Source: Akebia trifoliata (Eukaryota > Streptophyta > Magnoliopsida > Ranunculales > Lardizabalaceae). Taken from it: DNA of 64,000 bases. Below are positions 56,762 to 64,000 of the stretch, piece by piece. Every line of letters starts with the position of its first letter. The stretch's first letter is position 1. The position numbers and the translations under genes were made by a program. Where the stretch lies: assembly GCA_017979445.1 (NCBI GenBank), contig CM030705.1, forward strand, positions 12,810,679-12,874,678, read 5' to 3'. The notes under the pieces were generated by a model. The model had not been told where the DNA came from. It saw only the letters and a program-made list of their open reading frames with translations, and did not search any database.

Positions 56762-57138
56762 CCCGTTCGCCACCCTTAGTTTTACCACACACTTTAACAA
56801 ACGCGTTTTGTCTTACATGGGTTAGAAGTTTCGGAATGAGCTGATTTTTGGTGAGGATGATCTCTATGGTGAGGAGATCATCCTCACCAAAAATCAGCTC
56901 ATTCCAAAACTTTTAACCCCATCAAAAATGATTTACAAAAAATGGACGGTCCACAATTTTTCAACGTGTAAACATGGGGCTAAACATTTCGGAATGGGCT
57001 GATTTTTGGTGAGGATGATCTTCTAATCATAGAGATCATCCTCACCAAAAATCAACTCATTCCAAAACTTCTAACCCATGTAGGACAAAAAACGTTTGTT
57101 AAAGTGTGTGGTAAAACTTAGGGTGCTGAACATTTCCC
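56758..57138. repeat. TA-flanked double-hairpin MITE, copy 17 (unit 6)
   Basis: Same orientation and subfamily as unit 5, and 381 bp long like it. (TA)n lies on both sides. Confidence 0.93.
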
Positions 57139-57156
57139 ATATATATATATATATAT

Positions 57157-59715
57157 TTTAAGACAATGATTTAAAAAGCCACTTTATTGAGAATATGGAC
57201 CTAAAAGTTCTCTAAGTAAAGAATTCGGTCAATTTAAGATCTACTTTTATAAAATATTAGTCCTTAAAAAACGTTTTCAGGAATTTAAAAAAATAATAAT
57301 ACTAGAACTACCCTTCTAATAACTTTAAAAGTTCAAAGGAACTGTGATTTGTTTTAGAGGTGACCCCCTCCACGTTAAGGTCTAAAATATCTAGACCCCT
57401 TCAATTAAAAAATAAATTAAAATATATAAAATATTGTTTTAAAACTTAAGTTGAATGTCCATTGAATCAACTCGAAAACTCATGAGTCAACTCAAATGAG
57501 TCAAATAAAACTATTTTAATTTTATGATTCGGTTAGACATCACAATGACTTGACCCCAAAGTAGGTGGAACCAACTTGTCAAATCAACTAGGCCGAGTTA
57601 GCTTAAAATGCACCGAGTCAATTCAAAAACTTAGTATTTGGTTTTATTTATATTTTCGGAGAAAATAACATATAAATATTATTTTCATATTAAAAATTAT
57701 TTTTGAGATATTCATAAATTTGATATGATTTCATTTTAGTCGATTTATGAGTTTTTGCGTTGATTTTATTTGATGGACATTCAAGTCAAGTTTTAAATAT
57801 TTAAAATTATTGTTAAATATTTTAATAAATCTAACATATGATAATCGAGGTTAAGACACTTATCATTAATTTTAAAATGTGGAGGTACCTCAAATATTTA
57901 CAAAAACGTGGAGGTGTACATGTAACATCTCAAACAACAACATCTCTCTAAATTTCTAAAGTTGTTGTAAGGGTATTTAAGGTATTTTGGCTTCAAAAGT
58001 CGTTGTAAACACTAAATGATCCATATCTTTTTAGAGGATACTTTTTTGAACATATTATCAGCAAAAAGACCTTTGCGATCATTCCTCCCCCCCCTTTTTT
58101 CGCTTATCGTGGGTGCCCCAACCCTTCGGGTGAGATTCACACAATCACCCTTCGGCTTGCCTTTTTATAACTTGGTTGATATAATATTTATAAATACCCT
58201 ACTAGGGTTCATGTAATGATTGTAGATATGTAAGGTTTATGGTCTATACCTCACTACTAAATGGGTTTGGGAGTTGTTACCATTCTAGTTTAAGGTGTAA
58301 ATGGACACCATAAAACAAGTTTTGAAAATTATTTTATCAAGGAGTTAGTGACTCAAATCTGATTTTAACTAAAAGGTTTGGGTAAGGAGGTTTGATTGCA
58401 AGATGGGAAAGGTGTTACGCACCCTATCTTGCCTAGCAAGTTGGTGGTTACCATGGTATTGGCCAAATGTGAAAACTAAGTTTATTTTTTGAAGTTTATT
58501 TTTGAGTTAGAAAGATGGGAATGAAGGCATAGATGCATGGATACATCTGCATGGAAAGATGAGTGCTAGTGTGTTTAGGTGTTATGAAATGTACCCACTA
58601 ATGAGGTTATTTTTGTTTGCTTTGAGTTGGGAGTGCTAACCCACAAGGATATCACTCTTTTGACTCTTGCATTTTTTGAATGAAAATGAGAATGTGCTCA
58701 AAGTGAGCCTGTTTTTTTGTTGGTGAAATTCCAAAAGACTTTGGAGATTGTCTTTGGAACCTTCAGCTTATATGGATGCATGAGTGGGTGTGTAAAATGG
58801 TGTATGCATGCAAATGCCCCTTAAGAAAATTATCATGGACTTAGAAGGAGAGATTACCTCATATGAAAGAATTACTCTTTAACCACCCTTGCCCTTCCAG
58901 AATGCTTACACTACATGATGCATGCTAAGCTTGAAATTAACTTAAAATTGGATTTATTAATGGTGAGAATCCTCTCACAGAAAGGTTAACTCTCAACTCA
59001 TACTTGTCAATGGAAATTAAAGATTACACTACATGATTGCAATGAACTAAAAGCTTAAAGATAAAGTAAAGAAATTAGAGTGAGGGGTAAAAGAGGGATT
59101 GAGGGTATGCAAATAAAAAAATAGAAAATTAAAGTACAATCCCACTTTGGTCTTTTTCATTCTTTTCTTCTTCTTCTTCTTCTTCTAAGACTTCAAAGTA
59201 TTTGAGAGAGTATTTGGACAAAGTTTTGGGGCTTTAAAAAGTCTCAAGAAGATAATTGGAGAGAATTTTGGGAAGGTAGATTACTTCCTCCTTTTTTGTT
59301 TTTGAGATGTCTTCTATTTATAGGTCTTTGAGAGTCCTTTGGGGATACAAAGGTCCAAACTCCACGAGTTCAACTTAATTGCAAAAAACTTTAAAAAATA
59401 ATTTTGTTTATCATTAATCATAGAGTCTTTGATAGTCATTTTCAACCTTTTGAGTCTTGTCAATCATGATGATCAAATGATAGGAGTATAAATGCTCACA
59501 AGATTCTAGATATGGGTGTCAATGGATTAGGTTTGGGTCGGTTCTATGTATACCCAAAATTGGACCTAAACTTAAACATCAATTCCAATTTCAAGCATGA
59601 GACCTTTGGAACTAGAATTGATCCAACAAATATCTGATACCCTTTGATGCCCATTAAGATAATTATTATTTTTACTTAATTATGAATAGTCGTTTTGCTC
59701 AAATGGATTACCACA
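57157..59715. other. Non-coding sequence, possible retrotransposon debris
   Basis: No gene is supported. 57470-57850 carries GAGTCAACTC/GAATCAACTC words of the dispersed GAGTC family. 58380-58450 (GATGGGAAAGGTGTTACGCA followed by CCC) recalls leaders of plant Ty3/gypsy elements. A (CTT)n run lies near 59165-59187. Confidence 0.4.
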
Positions 59716-61947
59716 CACTACAAAAATTAAGGGTTTTAAAGGCATTTTATTTTAGGCGATTCTGTGAAGCGTTAACAAAGGCAAATAAATAAGGCAATTT
59801 TGTAGGGAATGCCTTTCAAGATGGAATCAACGAAACCAGAGTCAATTTTAATGGCAGAAATCAATGGCGATTTTGTGAACGGCCATAACAAACCCAAAAT
59901 CAAGGCTATTTTCTTCCAAAACACCATTAAAGTGATGAAGAATCGAGATGGTTTTCTTGTAAAAGCCATTTATAGTCGATTAAGAGAGTTGATTCCTGAG
60001 AAATCAGAGCGAATATTAATATTCTCAAACAATTTTAACACATTCAAAGTCTCTAATTTGGCAGTATTTTTGTTGTTTCCTCTTTTCATCTCTCCCTCTC
60101 TCCCACTCGCATTATATATCTTTGTCCTATTCTCTAACCACCTCAATCTCAATCAAGATTTGTTAAGGTTGAAGAAGAAGAAATGAGGGTTTTTAATCGA
60201 CCACAATATCTGTCAAGAGTTTGAACGACTTAGTGAAGAAGCTTAAGAAGGTATTTTTTATTTTTTTTACTTTTCTCTGTATGAAGAACCCCATCCCATT
60301 TATTCCTTGCAATACAATTACTTTGAATTCAAGTTCTCTCTTACATCTGATTTAATTATATATAGACATATAAAGGAAGGGAATCAAGAAGTCTTTGATA
60401 GAACCTAGCTCTTCCTATACCTTTACTATAATCCTCCCTTGGATCCTAGGCACAAGGATTGACAGTCTTTAATTACAATGATCGTCCAGATTACTTTGAA
60501 TTTACAACATAGGGCAGTTAGGTGAGGGAAAGACAATTTCAGGAAGAAGATAAGAGAGGACCTTGTTCAGACTTTTAATCGTAGTGGAAAATGACAAGGT
60601 TGTTCAGTTATTTAGGTATTGCAAATAACAGTGGAAAATAGTGTTAAGATATTTAACTATTATTTTCTGTTTTATTTGCTTTATCCTTTTTTATGCATTA
60701 GGGATAGTTTAGTTATTTCAATTTTTTTACATGACAACAAATAAGATTTAGTTATGGAACAATATATAAGTCATATTTTTTTTTTGAGCTTTTTAAAATT
60801 TTATGAATGTTTGCACGACACTTGCGACCATATTGTGAGATTTACCATCACATGATGAGCTTGTTATACTGATACAATACCTAAAGACTCAAAAATATTG
60901 TGGAGGCAATCCATGATTATTTGAGTTCTCTATTTTCAGCCTTGGCATGATTATCTCAGGTTTTTTGGATTTTGGAGAAAGATGAAGTCTTCTCTAGTTT
61001 GAATTCTTTACTTTCAATTTTGTTTGTCGGTTTAGTTTTCTTGTACTATGCATTTTTTTTTTTTTTTGAATCTTTTTCCTTCTCTTGAAATTTCTATACA
61101 TCACATATTCAAGGAGTCATAAGTAAACGATGTAAAGTTCTCTTTTTTGGTATCTTTTTTTCATGTGCATATTTTATCCTCAAATGAATTGTGAAATTAG
61201 TGTCATTTTGTTTTTTATTAATAAAAACATATATTTTGTCGTCAAATCGAAGCTTATGAGTAGGCAATTAATGCTTGTAGTACCCATTACTTGCTAATCA
61301 ATGGTTTGTTATTTCTATACTTAGGGTTTGACATCCACCCTTATGATTCTTATATAAAACTAGGTAAGGTTGTCAATGGATCTGATCCGTATCTGATGGA
61401 TGTGGGATCAATTTGATATGGATCGGATTCGACTCGTGATTGATGCAATAAGCATCTAATCACACTCTTATTAATAATCGAATTAAGTTCAAACCAAATC
61501 CAATTTAATATATAATATTATTCATGCACTTACATTTATCGAATTTAGACATGGTTTATCAAGAATACGGTTATTGGATCATAATCCTATAAGATCCTAT
61601 CCGTATTGAATTGCGTTTGTTTTGGTTGTGTTTTTTGCAACTTCTGACTTTATAGAATTAGACTTCATTTCTATGTCTCAATACATATTACTATATATAT
61701 TCTCATGTAGGCTTAAGGTGGTCTCTATGACTGATGAAAATAATTTTGTAGACAATGAGCCATATTTATTAGTAATACTTTTGACATGTATATTAATATC
61801 TAATTATCTTATTATCTTATCTTGAATCTAGTTTAGCTTGGATGTTATTTATTTTCTTTTAAAACAATGATTATATAAACTTGAAATCCATTTTGGAATG
61901 TTTTGTTTTTGTTACAAATGTGTGGTTGATAGATTATATTTTATTAA

Positions 61948-62329
61948 GGGTAATTATAAAAGTACCCCACGAATTAATAAGGGCAACCCACACAGCCAAA
62001 TTATTTAGTCTTATATAGGTTAAAAGTTTTGGAATAGGTCGATTTTGGGTGAGGAGCTTCTATATGACGAGTAGATCATCTTAAAAAAAAAAACATGAGC
62101 CCATTCTGAAACTTATAGCCCCACACAATTTAAGATTTTTTAAACTTGTTTTGATAGGATTAGAAGTTTCGGAATGGGCTGAGTTTTAGTGAGGATGATC
62201 TCCTCATCATAGAGATTATTGTCACCAAATATCAACTCATTCCAAAACTTTTAACACATATAAGACAAAATAATTCGGCTATGTGTAGGTTGTCCTTATT
62301 AATTTGTGGGGTTGTTTTTATAATTATCC
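61948..62329. repeat. Double-hairpin MITE, non-TA terminal type, copy 18
   Basis: Ends, inward, are GGTAATTATAAAAGTACCCC and GGATAATTATAAAAACAACC, then CAAATTAATAAGG. Two degraded core hairpins (TTGGAATAGGTCGATTTTGG; GGAATGGGCTGAGTTTTAG). Same terminal type as 35910-36313. Confidence 0.75.
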
Positions 62330-62760
62330 TCTTATAATATGTGACGATGATTTGTATTCTCATTGATCATATTAACAAAAATAGGTATGTTGTATAGATG
62401 TTTGGATTTTAAAGTTGTTATTACTCAGCCATGCTAATGAATTTTGTATGCTTGGTTGATTCATACCTTAGGTAATTCTAGAAATACTTCATGGATAATG
62501 ACTAACTTCGTCTTTTACTTAGAGACAAGTATGAAGTTTTAGGAATATCATGATATATAAGTTAAAATATATCTAACTCTTTCTCGTTTCTTCCTTTTAA
62601 TATCGATTTCTTTGACGAACGTTAAGTTCACATACACACTCATAGTAGACAATAGTTGGATTCAGAAGTCGAGGTATGTTTATATTTGATAGCATATTAG
62701 GTTTAATGTGGGATTGTCACACCATTTATATATTGATTGTATGAATTTGTTGAATGTTTT

Positions 62761-64000
62761 ATGATTAGCCAAGAATATATTGAAGGAGTAAAAAAATTCA
62801 TTGAGTTAACATTTACACGTGGAGCCATTGTTAATGGGAGCTTGAAGTGTTCCTGCCCTAAATGTAACAATGTGTTGTACTAGAGTAGAGAAAATGCATA
62901 CGACAATATGATTTGTTCTGGATTCGATAAAATTTTACTAGATGGTTCTTCCACAGTGAAGATATTGGATCGTTATCATTGAGATAGCAGAATTTGGATT
63001 CAGATGTGGGATCAAATGTGCAAAGTATGGGATATAAAAAAGGGGATCTTTTGAATGACACTTTTAGAATCCTAAATGCAAATTGTGATATGGGTAGTCG
63101 TATGCACATAATAAATAATGAGTTAAATACAAAAGTTAACAAATTTTACAATTTAGTTTGTGATGGAGAGAAAGAGTTGTATCTTGATTGTACAAAACAT
63201 ACAAAATTATCTTTTATATTCAAACTAATCACAAAAGTGTTTTAGTAGATGGAGCAACAAATCATTTACAATGTTACTTGAATTGTTGATGGAGGTACTT
63301 CTTGATGGGTTCACATTGCCAAAAAATTTTAGTCAAACAAAAATGATAATATCAGATTGAGGTCTCAACTATACTAAGATTCATGCATGCCCCAACGGTT
63401 GCATGATATATTAGAGGGAGACCAGTGAGAAACAAAAATGTAACACATGTGGTGCTTCAAAGAGATGGTCCAAGGGAAAAGAAGAACAAAAATTCAACTA
63501 AAATATTACGTTATTTTCCTTTAAAATCAAGGCTACAAAGATTATTTATGTCAACAAAAATTTCTCTTGATATGAGTTGGCATGATGAGGGTTGTATGAA
63601 TGATGACTTGTTAAGACACCTGGTAGATTCATTAGCATGGAAACATTTTGACAATCATAATCCATCATTCGCTTCTGACGGTAATAATATTAGACTTGGA
63701 TTGGCTAACGACTATTTCAACTCTTTCAAGACTATAAACATTTCTCATAACACATGACATGTGATTCTTATTCCATATAAATGACCCTCGTGGATGTGTA
63801 TGAAATAATCTAACATGATCTTATCCCTATTGATCCCTAGTCCTACTAGTCTTGAAAATGACATAGATGTTTACATGAGGCCATTGGTGAAAAATTGAAA
63901 GAATTGTGAGAATGCAGAAGAATGACATATGATGCATCAAGAAATAAGACCTTTCAGATATGTACAACTTTGATATAGACAATTAGTAACTTTCCTGATT
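62761..64000 (+). pseudogene. CACTA transposase (TNP2 type), decayed and truncated
   Basis: Starting at ATG 62761 the translation opens with a transposase-associated domain (YIEGVKKFIELTF, then LKCSCPKCNN, a CxxC zinc motif) and soon meets a stop. Further along, in shifting frames, come segments typical of plant TNP2 transposases: KFYNLVCDGEKELY, CPNGCMIY, CNTCGASKRW, then NIRLGLANDYFNSF (63695-63735) and NDIDVYMRPLV. Multiple stops and frameshifts mean no active enzyme. In active relatives this protein binds the subterminal repeats and cuts the CACTA ends. The window end truncates it. Confidence 0.85.

Larger units (their letters stand above)
59716..64000 (+). mobile_element. CACTA (En/Spm) element, 5' part, running off the window
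   Basis: The terminus CACTACAAAAATTAAGGG starts at 59716, preceded by ACA. A subterminal zone with AAGGCATTTT/GGCGATT words follows. About 3 kb downstream comes a TNP2-type transposase relic in the expected orientation. The 3' end lies outside the window. A double-hairpin MITE (61948-62329) is inserted, and GATCC-rich repeat is present near 61.4 kb. Confidence 0.7.

Noticed and set aside
54653..57138. CRISPR-like array of repeats and spacers
   Set aside because: The units are 380-bp transposon-like elements in a eukaryotic genome, separated by TA microsatellite rather than unique spacers.
59809..60186. 125-codon frame near the CACTA 5' end
   Set aside because: It lies in the subterminal zone and has no recognised domain; its Lys-rich end is from a GAAGAAGAAG run.

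Overview
The window looks like a gene-poor, AT-rich piece of nuclear DNA from a dicot-type flowering plant. The evidence is a PPR-DYW organelle RNA-editing gene, a glutaredoxin-DEP-DUF547 gene with plant GT..AG introns, small RING-H2 genes, a plant L1-type LINE, CACTA elements, tRNA-derived SINEs and a dense population of MITEs. The species cannot be fixed from sequence alone.

Only three genes look functional. An intronless PPR-DYW gene lies at 2137-4530 (+). A six-coding-exon glutaredoxin/DEP/DUF547 gene lies at 9065-15754 (-), with a further non-coding first exon near 17.0 kb. A 134-aa membrane-anchored RING-H2 gene lies at 48625-49029 (-). A paralogue of the RING gene at 37213-37620 (+) is complete except for one in-frame TAG inside the RING. 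The genes show no sign of acting together; they are islands in repeats.

Layout: 1-2 kb, MITE debris upstream of the PPR gene; 5.4-7.0 kb, a Ty3/gypsy integrase-end remnant split by a 1.06-kb Harbinger-like element; 9-17 kb, the DUF547 gene with a hAT-like element and a SINE in one intron and another hAT-like element touching a splice donor; 17.1-18.3 kb, a Mutator-like MITE just upstream of that gene; 19.1-20.7 kb, four TA-flanked double-hairpin elements in a row; 22-30 kb, further MITEs, two SINEs and CACTA remnants; 35-37 kb, a three-level nest of transposons; 39.3-41.6 and 50.4-52.0 kb, two long-inverted-repeat elements carrying or adjoining smaller elements; 45.8-47 kb, a LINE 3' end; 52-57 kb, the densest block of TA-flanked hairpin elements; 59.7-64 kb, the 5' part of a CACTA element with a decayed TNP2-type transposase running off the window.

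The most notable structure is the family of 18 TA-flanked double-hairpin elements (about 6.7 kb). All share an internal hairpin core. Those flanked by TA repeats also share a short terminal box (GGG, then three to five bases, then GTTC), while the arms between box and core differ between subfamilies. Thirteen copies sit in three uninterrupted arrays separated only by (TA)n. This recalls rice Micron elements, which insert in TA microsatellites, but the modular ends and self-clustering deserve attention.
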